Assembly: GCA_010645155.1 (NCBI GenBank)
Contig: CM021314.1
Coordinates: forward strand, 1,036,692-1,100,691
Origin: Tigriopus japonicus
Lineage: Eukaryota > Arthropoda > Copepoda > Harpacticoida > Harpacticidae
Reading direction: 5' to 3'
Length of the DNA stretch: 64,000 nucleotides
The position numbers were made by a program, and so were the translations under genes. Under the pieces are notes generated by a model. That model worked only from the letters and a program-made list of their open reading frames with translations, searched no databases and was not told the origin of the DNA. Shown here piece by piece: positions 1 to 14,570 of this stretch (position 1 is the stretch's first letter; each line of letters starts with the position of its first letter).

Positions 1-663
1 ATTAGTTGGGACAAAGTAAGAGTAGGAGCAGTGTTGCCGCAGTCACCAGAGAGTCCGTTCGTTCGTGCCTTCTCACTTGCGCCGTCTTTCCGAGCTGTCT
101 CTCTTGAGTCCCGGAACCAAGAACGGAAGAACAAACGTTGCTGTCCAGAATAAATTTGAAAATTTCTCTGACCCAAATCCTCTGGTGAGCTCGTTGTCTC
201 ATCGGCCTTTGTGGCATCGTGCAGTCAGTATACATGTAAAGCCACGTCTGTCTGTCTCTTTGCGAGACTTTTGGAGAGATAACGGCAAACAAAGCCAATG
301 GAATGAGTGATGTGGAGGTTTCAGAGAGTAATGCAGTTTTTTGAATGCTACTGGTTAATGAGAATATGAATGATTTGATCCACAGATTGGGGAGGCTTCT
401 ATCTGCTCACCTTGAATGGGGGATCAAGGTCCCTACAGAGAGTAATATCCAAGTTAAGGAAGGGATTTGCTGAGGGTTTCCATTACGACTGGTGATAGTT
501 TATCCCACGCACTATGTTCGCATTATGATGCCTGACAATGGTTTGTTCAATGGGGAGCTGCTTGGGTTTCTATTGATCTTCACGTGATCTAGATACCGAA
601 AGAAACCCTGGGTGGAATTTTCACGGTTTGGATTGCCTCCAGAATTTAGGGGACGATTTCTTC

Positions 664-678
664 TTTTTTTTTTTTTTT
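664..678. repeat. T15 homopolymer
   Basis: An uninterrupted run of 15 T. Confidence 0.95.
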
Positions 679-1789
679 GGTAGTGAAAGAGCCACTAATG
701 AAATAATGATTCTAGGTCTATTTTTCCCCTCGTTGGTTTCCTCTCTCTGAGTAAAATTGCTGGCTTACCACCAGGGTCCTGGATAGCCCTTGTTATCGAC
801 TATTTGAGAGAAGTGGTGTCGTTGCATGGGCTTAAAGAGCTCAGACGTTTGTGGCAACCCTGAAAGTTCCGGCTTTGACTGGGTGGGCAAGGTGGCATGA
901 GCAACTACTTTTGGGCCATTTGACTCGAAATTTATGGTTCTGGCTGGTTGGCAGACAGGTCCCTGATCAGATTTGAATCACTATCATCCATTTCCAAGTC
1001 ATTTAGAGGAGGCACATCTCAACAGCAGCCAAGACAATTGGGCGTCGTTCGGACGGATTTTGGGATCCAATCAAGGGAATCGGAGGGCTCAAGAACAATC
1101 ACCATTTAATTGGCAGCTTCAAACAAAGAGCAAAACGAAACCTGTTTTTTTGACCTCATTTCCCAGCTCATGATTAGGTCTTTAGTAGCCTCGCGTTCAG
1201 TTCACTCTTGGCGTGGGGAGGAGGATTTTTCTCTGGGTGTCGTAGGCCAACCAATAAGACCATTTGGACCACTCCAAAGATCACAAATATTAGGTTTGTT
1301 CGCCCTCCTCCTCCTCTTTCTTCTTCTTCTTCTACTACTTCTTCTTGAGCTTGTCTTCTTCGTTCGTTGGGGGTCTCTGGACTGAATGAGTGTAAGATGT
1401 ACCTTCCCACTTGCGATCTAGTTTTCAGAGACCTGCTCCAGACACAAGTCAGAAAAGAAATAGTGGAACCACCCTTCACTTACGTGAGCAAGGAACCAGA
1501 GCACCAGATGGGTTTTGTAGCCACGGTCTTCTTGGCCTTATCTCTCCTCTCTCTCTCTCGTCCTCTCTTTTTTCTTCTTTCTCTCCTGGACTTGAGAGTT
1601 GCTTGAACGAACAAAGAAATTGTCTCATTTGGACGAGGATGTAGAGGAAGAAACCATCCAGTTTTGTACAATTTAGCGGACACATTTTACCCGTTCATAA
1701 TACTGTTTACCGCACACACTGACCTGAATATGAATGAGATATGCACGGGACAGCCATGCTCCAAACATCCGTTCTTATGCTATATAGCA

Positions 1790-1815
1790 ATGATGATGAT
1801 GATCATCATCATCAT
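1790..1815. repeat. ATG/CAT palindromic microsatellite
   Basis: ATG repeats run directly into CAT repeats, making a 26-bp perfect palindrome; CAT units continue to about 1819. Confidence 0.95.
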
Positions 1816-2092
1816 CATCGCCACAATGTGAATGTCAGTTTGACAAGGAGAAGTTGTTTAGAATGTGTCCAAGGAGGCGTGGGATTTCCTGTGAGCTAAT
1901 TCGAAACCAGTCAAAGATGATTGAGAGACTGAGGATGTCATGTTCGAGTCCGTGTTCAGAAAAGTCGAGAGTGGTCCCACATTGGGAACAGGTTCGAAAC
2001 TCAACAATCAGGATTCAGATATCCATCCTCGAGGGACCGAGTGAATTGAGGAAAAGGGACCGACGAGAGAAAATGGGCAGAAGACACAAGAG

Positions 2093-2112
2093 CGTTCGTT
2101 CGTTCGTTCGTT
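2093..2112. repeat. (CGTT)5 microsatellite
   Basis: Five perfect CGTT units. The same unit recurs at 6606 and 7964. Confidence 0.95.
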
Positions 2113-5100
2113 TTCGGAGAGAAAAGATCATTGAGCCATGAGTGCAACTCAACCAGACATGATTCTCGCTCGAAAATGGGCCATTCTTACGGTGTCGCTG
2201 TTGGCCTGACTGTTCTCCTTCTTCTTCTTCTTCATCCTCTTCATCGTCTTGTTTTCGTGGCCTTCACCGAACCTCTGGTTAGTTTGCTCCACGAGGTCCA
2301 AAAGACCGAGTGAGAAGAAGAGAAGCCAGAAACCAAGGCCGTCCATTCGTCCTCGACGAAGACGACGAGGTCTTCGTCATCATGTCAGCTGACAACGAGA
2401 GGCACCATCATTTTCACCAATGGTCCATGGCACAAGACGACACACGATAAAAGGCACATTGGTGCCATGTCCCCCGCGATAAGCTGTTCCATTTGTGTGC
2501 TCCCCCTATCTCGTTCCTCAGTCAGACCCATCAAGGGTTTCCACCAGTTTCTGGCTACAAATATATAAATATCCACGCTGATATGCGTCTGCCGTTGGTT
2601 AGCAAAAGGGGACATGATCAGCGCCTAAAGAAACACAGAGAGAGAGAGAGTATTAGATTGAATTTTCCGATTTCCTCGTTCGTTCCTTCTCTGTCATGAC
2701 AAATTGAATCCAAAACCATAAATCACCTCTTCTTTCCCTCCGTCTCTCTTTCTCTCTCTCTGACCCTCTCATTGAAACACTTTTCGGAGTCATTTGTCAT
2801 TTTTTGGCCTTGTTTTGTGCGAATCCCAGGCGTCGTTGTCGGGCGAGACAATACGAAAATAACAGCTGGCAGTGCATTTCAATAAATCCCTCTGGAAACG
2901 CCCTGAGATGATGTCTTCCAGACATTTCATTGGCACAACTATAGAAGTACAGTACACCTTATCCACATATAGTGTTGTAGGTGCGTGGAGCAACTTCTGG
3001 TTGTTTTTGTGCTTTGACAGTTTTTGTTTGTGGTAACTGTGTTGGGAAATGTCAGGCATTCATTTCTAATATTTGGAAACAAAGAGTGGTCCAACCAAAT
3101 GTTCCAAGTTCGCGCACCAGGTCCGTTCAAGGCAGATGTTATTGCCGACAGTTTCCAAAAATGCCAAGAATTTCTAATTACATTAGTAAGATAAAAATGT
3201 GGCAACTTAATTTTGCTCTTCTCAATTTTTGGAACAAGGAAAAGGCGGACAAGAAGTCCCACATGTTTTTGCTCATTCCACGCAGCCTGTCTTGATATTA
3301 AGAACGTTTTTTTGTTTTCTTCCAGGTATGAGCAAACCAATTTGAAGAGCATCTTCTTAACCATGCCTTCGAGAGTTACAGTAGGTTTGAAGCGGAAAAG
3401 TAAAGGTACCAATGATAAGGCAACTTTCCCACCCTCCTTTTTGAAGTGAAGGTTCTAGGCCGGGCCTAGTTGCATGCACTCAACCTTCGTCCTTTTCATG
3501 ACCTTTTCCAAAGCGTGGTATGTCTGAATGTCTGGGATTCACTTTGGCTCCCTGTTACCCAATCCAAAACGGCAGGACTCGATTCGTTGTCCTTTCCATT
3601 TGAAAAAAAGCAATCCAGATCCTCTTCCTCCTCCTCCTCCTCCTATTTGCCACATCTGTAGCATCCATTTGGATCCACAGCGTTGCCATGGCGAACGTCA
3701 GCTCTCATTTCCATTATCATCAAGTTAAATGGTTTGGGAACACACGCCTACGGTGACACTCGGGGACAGATTCACTCTTCGTAAGTAGAGTACCTCTTCA
3801 TCAAGGCGCATTACTCAAACGAGTTGGAAGCCCTCTTGGGTGGAAACTAAATCATACCAACAATAACGAAGGTGGGACTTGGGAACACTGAATAAACGTA
3901 CTTTGGCTGAATTTTTCCTCCCTTTCATTTTAAGATTGCACTTCCTCTTGGCGTCACCACCAACACAATGCCAGAGTTGCCCAGATGCCCAAGTAACCAG
4001 CTGGCAGTGGGTTCTTTGGTCTGGCTCCACGAGTAGTACATCCATGTGAACCCCACGTTTGGTTCCCGAGTTCTGGGCTTCTTCACCAGCCCGAGAACAC
4101 ACACTTCCCATTCCAGTAATTGAGTTTCATCAAAAAATATGACTTTTATAATCATAAATTCGGCTCTTTGCTACGGGGTGGTCTCCAGCTCTCCTTCGCT
4201 TCCATTGGAACACTTTCGGCATGTGTGTGCCCCGTTGTTCCATCCTCTTTCCGTACTCGTACTACTACACTGCCACTTATTCGGTGTCGTTTTCATGCGT
4301 AGCTGCCAAAGGAACGCGAACCCACGTCCGTACGTTCCATGTGGATCGAAAGTTTCTGTTTCCACTCAGGAGAGCGGCTCCACAAAATCCACAGAATTAG
4401 AGGCCACAGATAAATTGCTTGGGCCACCTGTTTTCGCGTAGTCTGTCCTCGACGAGGCTTTGTGGGCTCAGACCTTGTGTCGTGTCGAAGGAATCGCTTT
4501 ACAGCATATTACCTTCCACATAGGGCCTACAAAGAAATGTCGGCACATACGCATTGCACATGTTAGTTGAAGTACCTTTAACACGCCTGCTCAATTCTTG
4601 TTCCACACTCAAGTTTCATAGTCATTTAGACATACTCTTAACTAGAGGGTAAATACCGCACACTCTGAATTCCCACCAATTGGCTCCATTGAGTCGGTCT
4701 ATTGAACGGCTTTGATCCAAAAGGAATAGCTCTGATAAGAGAATCACTCCATAATCTCGCGAACAATGGCTGATGCACCAAATATATTGGTGACTAGCCG
4801 GCAAATCTGAGGGCACATGGTCGAGAATTTCGATCGACTTCCCAGCGGACGACCTTCGTTTGTGTGCATTCGTTCAGTCAATTCGGAAAAGGATACGTTG
4901 TTCCCAAGATGTCATTCCTTTTATTGCACTCAGTTGTCGGACGAAGACTCCTGGTCGTTGCTTTGAGAAGGTCCAAAGGCCTTCGTGGCTCCGCAAGTCT
5001 CACGCTATTATGTACTTACGAGTCCACCTCCATCTCCCCGTTGAGAGCAAGTTGTCCAATTGTGCATTGTATACCAAGTAAATTCAATTAACTGATTGCG

Positions 5101-6262
5101 AGGCAAGGAACAAATTAAATTTGCCCACTGCTTGTCACTGCTCATGTCCAATATTTGAGGCTTTCTTCTCCTCGCTCTTTTTCTGGCCTCGTTTCTTTCC
5201 TCTGTCGTCTCCGTCTTGACCAAAACCCCATCCAGTCATGACAAGTTCGGAATATATATTTCGTTGAGCTGGATGGAAGGACGGGCGGACAGACACCCTC
5301 ATCCAGCACTTCAATTGCATTTGGAACCCAATTTGGGCTCGACTCTGGAGCAAAAAACACTGCCAGTGAGTGGGTGCGCCAATGGCACAGGCCAGAAATT
5401 CATCATCAGGATTTGGCGGAAAACCCAAGGCTTAGCATGGATTGAATATCCGGATCGGTCATATTTCACCCACCCGTCTGGTCCTGGCCAATCCAGGCTA
5501 AAGAGAAACTCTGGGCGAAGGCTTCTTTAGAGACTTCAAGACCAAGCACAACACAAGAACAGACATGGGTGCCTTCCTCACTGGCAAGGATGAAGCGAAG
5601 AGGCTTTGGTTGTTGTCTCTTCCCTTCCTTCTCCTTAGGGAGTAAGTGATAGCTCCATAGTAAGTAGGAGTAGAACTTGTACGGTATGAATACGGCGAGT
5701 GGAGAGAGTTCGAGAGTCTAGGGAATGTCGTGTTCTGGCATTGGGTTGGATGAGGCTCATTATTCTAATTGATTTCTCGCCCTTCTCGTTTTCGGAAGCG
5801 CATTAATGTGACACTCGCTGTGTCTCGAAGAAAACTGGAATGAGAAGTGCTGTCAGGCAAAGGGAACACGCCTTCAAATAAACCTTTTGTGGAAATGGGA
5901 AAAAGCCCATAGTAGTCGTTTCACCGACTTAAACCCTCCACCGTTGCATGAACAGTACGTACTAGGTCCCTTCGACGAGGCCAGGCGGCATTGTCAATGG
6001 AAATTGGATTTTACCAGATAACCTGGATTTCTTTGGGAGGAACATCTTCAATTACGAGCACTAAGAAATGCCAACAAAAAGACCGGTCTGGCTTATCTTG
6101 AAGGCCATTGGCGTGGTTTCATCCTATGGAAAGAATGCTTAACCACAGTCGTAATGGGACGTCCCAGAGGTCCATCACGGCAGTCCATCAAAAAGGCTCA
6201 TGAAGAAATGGAATTCAGTTTGGCTATGAGGCAGTTCTTTAGATCTTAAGTCTGGAGGTGGG

Positions 6263-6270
<8 letters not shown>

Positions 6271-6295
<25 letters not shown>
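6271..6295. repeat. (CA)12 microsatellite
   Basis: A perfect CA dinucleotide tract of 25 bp, able in principle to adopt Z-form. Confidence 0.95.
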
Positions 6296-6605
6296 GCGCT
6301 CTTTCTTTCGCCCACTTGCTTGGAGGGAGGAATTATGTGCATATTTGCCACATGTCCCATAGATCAGTTCCACCGCGTTTTTATAGGGCACTCTCACTCG
6401 TCGTCCTTAAAGTATATATCCCTTTATCATATGGGCAGGGAAAGAGAGAAAACAATTTCATTTCATCTTCCTCACCATTGGCAGGAACCGCCATCCAAGA
6501 AGCTATTCAGTACTGACTAAGCCACGACATGGAGATCTTTTATTCTAGAAAGGGTCTCTCTCTTGGTTCTCGTCCTCTCTCTCCTCTTTAGGCAATGTTT
6601 ACTTA

Positions 6606-6629
6606 CGTTCGTTCGTTCGTTCGTTCGTT
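6606..6629. repeat. (CGTT)6 microsatellite
   Basis: Six perfect CGTT units. Confidence 0.95.
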
Positions 6630-7963
6630 CTCGATGTATGTGTCTGTTTATCTCCCTCTGCGTGACTTGAGTTGTGTAAAGATGCATGCACAACCAAACG
6701 TGAGTAGATGCCCTTTTTTATGGCAAGGCGAAATTGCTATCAAGCCTTGTTTGCCATTTCACGGGGTGTTCCATGCATTTACCAACGCCGCACTGCGGAC
6801 CTAAAAGGTTTCGCCAATGAGGTTTGCCATGAGGTAGGTCCGGAAAAAACGGGTTGTGAGACTTCCATCTTCACCCAATCAGTTCCATTTCGTCTTGGTC
6901 TCAAAACATCTTTCAATGGGAACTGAGGCACCCCATAGGTAAAGTGGAAAAGTGCGGCTTGGCCTCCAAACAGTCATGCCACAACAGAAAAGTATGCATA
7001 TTCCGATGGATGTGGTTGAATGTTGCTTTATCCAAACAGCCTTCTTGTCGTTGGTTGGTTGGTTAACCTTGGCTTCCCTCTCAAATCGTCCTGGATCCTG
7101 GGAGCTGAGAATAGTGGGACAGCCGCGATAGGGACTCAAAGATATTAGAATAGCAAGAGAGGAAAACGGGTTTAAATGGCGAGGTCCATCATTGATTGCT
7201 TATCAAATGTAGGAGGAGGAGGTCTTGTCAACGGTGTATGGTGGACTGAAGGTTAAAGTGGGGCAAGGGTAAAATCTGTGTGGCTATGTATCTCCTTGGT
7301 TGGTCCAAGGAGGAATATCTTGAGAAGTACCTCTTTCGTACCTCTATCGAGCTCTTTATAAACTAATTCATTATGCTGACCATTTGGCACGGCCAGTTCG
7401 ACCATAACCTTTGTTCTTGGCCGTAAAACAGAGGGGTTGCATCTTTGAAAGATAAAGAGTACCTACTCTAAACCTCAGTAGGGACTGCACATATACGGAC
7501 GCTGAAACCCGGGATCAAGCTATGGAGAACTTTTTGCTTATTCATGATTACAGGATCGAAATGAAGAGAGGAAACTGCGAATTGGTTTCGTTTTCTCACC
7601 AGTGCACTTCTTTTCTTCCACTTCATCAAGATAACCTTGGAAATAGATTACATTCACCCACCCCTCAGATTCGCCACGAACCTAAATCCACTCAAGTATG
7701 AATGAGATGAGTCTATCTCACATCCGCAATCAGCGGGACCAGCGGGACGATCCAAGTCTCAGCTGATCTGTTTATACTTCCCCCTCTTGCTTACTTGCTC
7801 ACTCAGGGTCTTCACGAAGAGCGGGAAGTCTGAAAGTAAAACCCCGATGTGGTAAAAGTGGTCTCCATTCTTCCTGTGAGCTTCTAGAACAAAGTCAAGA
7901 TTAGCCAGACTCAGATTTGTGCAACTATTTTTGAAGGACACCAATTTGGAAGCTTGGGATTCT

Positions 7964-7982
7964 CGTTCGTTCGTTCGTTCGT
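7964..7982. repeat. (CGTT)4 microsatellite
   Basis: Four perfect CGTT units plus a partial one. Confidence 0.95.
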
Positions 7983-10451
7983 CCTCTTTTTACTACGAAA
8001 ATAGTTGTCCAGTCAGCTGTTAGAAAAAGGACAGGGATGGTGAGGGAACCCAAGCCCTGCTAACTCTTCCCGATGGCGCCTCTGATTTCGTTTTGTACAA
8101 TATATTTTCCCTCTGCCTCTTGTGGGTCTTCTTCCTTGTCTGAGCCACCACTACCACTACTTCTATCATCAGACTTGGCGTTGGTTATACGTACGTTGTA
8201 TGTGGTGATGGTTGTGGTAGTGTACTCGTAAGATGGTGTTCATCTGGTCCAGGACTCACTGCATACCCGCACCACATTTTCTGTCCATCAGGGCACGAAA
8301 ACAGCCAGTACAGCTCGACTCAAATTGGAAATAGACCCAAAGCATAGCTGAGCATAGACCTCATCAACCTCGCTAGTTGCCGTTTGACTTGGAACCATTC
8401 AATGCCAATGGGAATGAATGCCAATTCAAACCGTCAATCCCAAGAGCAGATTTGATGGAAAGGTACACAAAGGGAAGTCAAAGGCAATTACGTTTTTCTC
8501 TCCAATCGTGGTGTGATTACGGCTGAGCATTGGAGTTGTTCCACAAAGAACAAGAATCTCTTCTTAGAGGAAGAATTGCTGTCATTGCACAAAACTCTTC
8601 CAAATAGTCTCAGATTCATTCGTGGTTCCCAAGGAGAAAAGAGTGGGCAAGAGAAGAGGGGCCCCGAAGAGCTGAACGAAAACCATTGAGGCCAGGAATT
8701 CCAGCTGTTGTTCCCCGAGTCGAGTTGTGGACGGCGAACGAGAGTTCTCTCGTCGAATTGCCAAAGTACTTTGTTTTTATACGTTCCATTCTCCTTATTT
8801 CGTTTGTCGTCTACTAGTTCTGCATGTCGAGAGGCCACACGGATGTTGAGCACGGAATAATACTCCGTCTCAATATTAGAACTGACTGAATTTCAATGAG
8901 ATTAGGATCACAACGAGAACAAGTTCCGAGTTGAGAAAGTTTGCAGTTTCTCCCCCGTTCGAACACTTTTTTTCAGCCTAACTTAGCACCAAAGCATGGA
9001 AAGTAGAAGAGTTCGTTCATACATTACTCGGACGTGTGTGTGTGTGTTTGCCGAAAGACAACAAAACAAGGTGAGCAACAAGTCGGAATTTACGTGTTCC
9101 AAATATTACAGGAGCACCCTCGGAAAACGGCGGGAACGTCCACTTTTTCGGCATCACTCTATTCCCCCAAGGACTCATTCTTTCCTGTAAGAAAATAGAA
9201 GGAGTCACACCTTTTCCCCTTGGCTCTTTGGTATTAGTCAAAGAGGTGGCAGGCAGCACCGGCCCCAATGGTAGTCGGGCTGTCGGGCAATGGGGGGGCA
9301 TGGAGTTGATGGGACTAGTAGTGGTCGTGGTAGACATTCTTCTGGTAGTTGTGGAGGCAGTGGAAGAACTCAGGCAAGAAGTTGGTAGTTCCATGGAACT
9401 CGAGCCTTCAGGGACCTCCACGACACCATTAATGGGACCTTCACGAACGCAAAGGAGGGCCAGTCGAGATGAGGCGAAAGTCACCAACTGAAATGGATAT
9501 TTACGAGAATTTTAATCAAGTTCCTCCGCTTCCTTCCCTTTACTCCAACACTTTTCCCTGGATCATCGCCATCATCATCTTTGGCGGTTCACTCACTGTT
9601 CGAAACCCTCAAATTCCGTGGATCTTAATGAGGAAGAGCAGTCCTTCTTTTTCTGCATCCTCATTCAACTTGACGGTTTGACAAACGCGGAAATGCGTCG
9701 CCCTTGGAATGGAAACGGGATAACTTTCTTCCATAACACCCAGTATTGTTGGTGAAGTTGAACGTTTCTTGTCCTTCTCGACCATAGCGGTAGGTTGTAA
9801 ATTCGGGCAGTGCTTGCGTGTCGTTCCTACTTTCATTTCTCTAAGGGCCATGGATTATCCTTTCTAACTACATGTGCGGATTCAGTGTGCCTCGTGCGTA
9901 ACCTCCGAATTGTCGGAACTCAAATAAGACGTGGGCCGGCTGGCTGGCTTGTGTGTGGCTCATCCATCCTTCAGCCGCCATGTGTGTGGCCCACGTGGTT
10001 GATCCCAGTTCCCCAATTCTCTCTTGGAACATTTGTCCACTGGCAGACCCTACATGCTCCCGATCCTTTTTCCACGATCCAAGCGTGTCCAGGTCTTTGG
10101 GGTCCTCGGGAGTCTCTAGGTAGCAAGTAATATCAATTAAAAAGACACCACCCATTCCGTCTAGATTCCAGCTCATGCCTTCCAAGTTATCTTAACTACT
10201 CGCCACACATCATCTGGGACATGGAGAGTGAGTGAGTAAGAGTAGTACATTCTCATTAATATCAGCTCAAAAGTGCACCTGAAACTTGGTCCTATCTACT
10301 AAACTTCATAAAAAAAACCGTGGAGCCTCGCCGATTTTCTGTGAGCACAGCCAAACTCTGGAGATGAAGTGAACGAATCCAGGAATCAGACCAGGTGCCC
10401 TTTGTGATGGGCATGTTGGTGCATTGGGAAGTGAGGGAAAAGGGAAAAGCA

Positions 10452-10497
10452 CAGAGAGAGAGAGAGAAAGAAAGAGGGAGAGAGAGAGGGAGAGACT
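10452..10497. repeat. GA-rich imperfect microsatellite
   Basis: Interrupted GA/GAAA/GGGA repeat over about 46 bp. Confidence 0.9.
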
Positions 10498-11443
10498 CAC
10501 TCCAAAGCGAGAACTTTGAAATGACTTTGAGTTTTTCTTTGAAGTTTCAAGCACTTTGAGTTCATTCCTTTTTTCCTCCTCTCGTCCTCACCCCTTTCAG
10601 TCAGTCCACCAACTAACCAACCAGAATGATGGCGATGAAAATGATCACGATGATGGCCCCTGAAGAAAATCCCTATCGTGTGGATAATCCCACACGATCG
10701 ACCGATCTAATTTCGATAGGGGATAAGTGAACTGCTTCCTTCCTATCATCGCGAAGCCACCTTCATTACAACAGGGCTTGCTCCCACTCAAAGAACAGAG
10801 CCCGGACGTCTGGATCAATTTCAACCTAACAGTCTCAGTGTCATTGCTTTGTTTGCTAACTAGTGCCGCAATGGAAGCTGAAACTGAATTAATGGCTTCT
10901 CGGTGGTGGTAGGGGTCTGGGGTCCCCCCTGGGGTCCTGCGTCCCACAGTCCTCCGAAACAAAACACCCCTCGGGTTTCCTCCTTCTTGGCCTTTTTCTT
11001 CCATTGGGGGCTTTAGAGTGCGTGAAGGTCAGTAGGGCTCTTTGACCACCTTGGCCCCTGAAGTCTGCCTAGCATGTACTCTAGGCCATGTTCGAGACCA
11101 AATTAGAGAAATAGGATCCCGGTATTGGTATCCAATAATTTCTCCCGTTCTCATTATTCTTGGAACCGGGTGAGCTTAGGTGGGTTATTCGTTGATAGGC
11201 ATTTGCCTCAAGAGAACAGCGCAATATCGTCGCCGAGGACCTTTATTCCCATTGTCGGCGGGTGGTTGGATGGATGGTTGGGTGGTTGCGAGTGAGCTTG
11301 AGTGTGTCCCACATGGACTGACTGACTGGGCTTGACGAATCGGATTTGACAGCCTAATGAATACGCCTCTTTGTTAGGCGATTTTCCTCTAAGAAAGGAT
11401 CCTTTCTTTATCTATCAATCTCCACTAGAGAGAAATGGTGAGT

Positions 11444-11459
11444 GAGAGAGAGAGAGAGA
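11444..11459. repeat. (GA)8 microsatellite
   Basis: Perfect GA tract of eight units. Confidence 0.9.
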
Positions 11460-13165
11460 AAGAAGGAACAAGGGGAGTGAAGGCGAGAGGGAGGATCCAC
11501 CACCGTCTGCAGAGAATCGGAACACTTTATTTTGACGCACTTTTCAAGTCTCATTTCTCAATTCGGCAACCGAGAGAACTCAAGGCTTCACAAAAAGTCC
11601 TTTCCTTCATGTCGAACCCTCTCCCATACTACTGAAAGACGCATTAAAGTACCGTACCTTTAAATGCACTTCAGGAAGTACGGAAAAATTCAGGGACTCG
11701 TCACGTTGAACCAAACCAATGGCAAGATGATTATCATTATTACTGTTAGTTGACGAAAAGCTGTCACAGCGGGGTCATAATTTGCCTTCACAGATAATTG
11801 ATTGCCCTTGGTTGACTACTAAGTACAGTCTGACGACACCAAAAGCAAAAGCTCGGGGTTCCACTTGTCTTCGACGCAACTCCGATAATTCAATCAAAAA
11901 TTCAATCCTCCCAATAACGAGGACTTCCTTTCCCTTTCTTTTTACTGATCGACCTCGGCCTCACTTGCTCTGAGGTCGTGAGGATGATGATGATGACGAC
12001 GACGAAGAAGAAGAAAAAGACACGTAACGACGGCAATCTCCCCTCGAATTCAAATTTCGAGCGCACCTGAATTTACATTTAAATTGATCTTGGCAACCCT
12101 GATTTTTCACTCTCCCCTCATGACAATTTCCGGAAACTCAAGGAAAACAAATGTGCACCCGTAAGCCTATTTGGTTGGTTGGTTAGATGGTTGGATGCCG
12201 GGAGAGATGGAGAGATGGTAGTAGGTTCCAAAATTTTTGAAATCCGAATCCTTGCATCAGGGTATTGAAGTGGGTGTTCCATTGTTGTTGTCCATTTCCG
12301 ATAAAAGTGCAAGGTAACTGACGGAAGTGCATTGAGGGACACGACAGAAGCAACCTTGCGAGAACGAACCCGGCCTACTCGTGTAAACCTTTGGCTAACT
12401 TTCAGCCTACTACAGACGTATTTTGGCCGCATGTCGTTTTCGTGGAAACGAGCAAATTGTACGTAGTGAGAAGAGCACACAATCAATACGCAGAAGCAAA
12501 CTGCGTGGCCAATGACACATTTCAAGAAGGTGGCGATGGAAATGCCACGCTTCAAAAGAGTTATTGTTCCCCTAATTCTTGGATGTGGGCTTTCTAAAAA
12601 CGTCATTGAGGACTTGAAATGTGAACATGATGGAACAGCCATAACCTCAGCTCATCTATTATTCAAGACCACATTACATGGAGCAAAATTGCCCTATCAT
12701 TAATCAAAGCTTACTCTACTTATCATGATAAAAAATAATGAGAAAGAGAACATTCCAGCCAACCTATTCATTAGTGCTTTCCAAGTTCACTTACCCTTTT
12801 CCTCTAATTGCCATTGAGACAGTTTCGGGAATACTAGCCTCCAAATGACAATCAAGCGTTCTTTAGCCATCTAGTTCCTAATTGTGTTCCATTTTTTATG
12901 GCGTTGATCTATTCTATCGAGGGTGGAAGATGGCACAAGAGATCGAAGGGGCGGGATACGTACGTAGACTGGGAAGATCCTCCGTCTTTGTAATGACAAA
13001 ATTCCTCCGAGATTTTGTGCCTTCTCATTTCTTTCCGGAGGATCCCCGTCAAAGAGAGGAACGAATAAAAAATTGCCTTTGAGACTGCGGTACTTCAAGG
13101 GTGGCACAATGATAAAAAGATACTAAAGGGAGCGGCGAGCTATGTACGAACGTACGTACATCCTC

Positions 13166-13181
13166 CATACTACGTAGTATG
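13166..13181. repeat. 16-bp perfect palindrome
   Basis: CATACTACGTAGTATG, with imperfect outer arms (cctc and gagg). It lies among several TACGTA words. Confidence 0.8.
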
Positions 13182-14539
13182 TGGATTGTGGAGGGAGGGT
13201 GAGAGCTCCGTACATACAATGAGTCTCAAAACGCCATGCAATATGTCCGCTCCTCGTACAGTACGTGGGACGTAGTCCTCACCAAAATAAACTTTTGTCT
13301 TCTTGGTGAGAATCATGGCCGAAAGCAGACGACGCCCACTGAGCCATTTATACCATCATAATACCATGACTGGTCGAAATCTAGAAGCCAAAACTCTGAC
13401 CATTTATCGGCAGTTTCATAACATGAGCGTAGAGAGCAAACTTTCTATTCCAAGATTCTTATCTTTCAGGTAAGGCCCGTTTACTTACATCATCAACTTT
13501 GCGCTAGAAAGATAGACACGTTTATGGTCCACTCGAGAACAAAGTAAATTCCAAATACCCTTTTGTTGCCAGTTTTTCTCGCTCATTCCTTATGTTAGAG
13601 AGAGAGGAAATAGTGGTCCGAGTTCCTTCAGGAAGGTGTGAATGAGTCTAACTCATGGCCTTGTCCATTCCTACTACTATACTATACTGAGACTATGAAG
13701 GGGTGTGTGGAACAGTCAAGGAACAACTGATGCCTTGCACTCCGGGGAAATAAGTGTTTCCCATGACATGTTACATACAGTACCATCATCTTGGGAGGGT
13801 CCAATTGCTAAAAAGCAGGCTCATTCAGGGTTCCCCATCCACCCCTCTGCCATTGTTCAATGGTGAAAAAAAGTTGCTAATCATTAGGAAACTCACTAAC
13901 AAGGGCACTTTAAGTTGGGACCAAAGTCATTAAGGATGCAAAAAGACGGGATCGGCATCATCCACTTGTTCCACCACGCATACAATGTGGACGAATGTCG
14001 GATCCAGACATGAATCGTCACTTTTTTGTGCACAGCACCATAATAAAATGATCAATTTGCATTAATGGATGGATGGAAGGCAGATGGAGAGGGAATTTGC
14101 ATCCCGTAAGCCTTGATTGGCAACCCTGGAACACACGGAACACCGTCGTCTGTTCCTGAAGAAGAAAAACTTTCCCTTTTTAAAAGGGCTGTAACGTGGA
14201 AAACGGTGTCTGGATTTCTTGAAATTCATTCCTTGTGTGATGATGAGATCCGTTTCTTTTTTGAACCAAGGAATATTTCCCGGTAGTCTCATTTTCTGGT
14301 CTGTCATTGATTTTAATCGAATTGGACCCAGTGCTTTCGCCAGGGAGAATAAACTGTTTTCAGATTGTACGCTAACATTTACAGAAATAGAGAGCGTCTC
14401 AATTTAGAAATCAAATGATTCATTCAGCTTACATTGTAAAGCTATTGGTAAAGGTAAACTGATTGGCTCGCAGAAACGGCAGAAACTTTGTGGATCTTGA
14501 TGCTCAACTGGATACTGAACAAACCGGGAGACTTTGTAG

Positions 14540-14570
14540 TAGGTAGGTAGGTAGGTTGGTAGGTAGGTTG
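14540..14570. repeat. (TAGG)n/(TTGG) microsatellite
   Basis: TAGG units interrupted by TTGG units. Confidence 0.9.

Larger units (their letters stand above)
1..12000. other. no supported gene; repeat-rich non-coding DNA
   Basis: No open frame here shows a recognisable domain or a convincing exon. The stretch holds many simple repeats (T15 at 664-678, an ATG/CAT palindrome at 1790-1815, CGTT repeats at 2093, 6606 and 7964, CA at 6271, GA at 10452 and 11444, CTT/CTC-rich segments near 1310, 2220 and 3626) and one TGGCAACCCTG word at 852. A Ser/Gly/Val-rich low-complexity patch lies at about 9230-9430. It may be a 5' intron of the TIA1 gene or intergenic DNA; the sequence does not decide. Confidence 0.6.

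Noticed and set aside
1030..1060. NWAS motif resembling the KVNWA end of RRM1
   Set aside because: The surrounding frame has no RRM features and there is no suitable splice donor.
9017..9491. Ser/Thr-rich (minus) and Gly/Val-rich (plus) open frames
   Set aside because: Both are explained by a trinucleotide-biased low-complexity patch; neither has domains or exon borders.
12118..12642. 174-codon minus-strand open frame
   Set aside because: No domain, no splice context and low-complexity patches; a frame of this length is plausible by chance in 64 kb.
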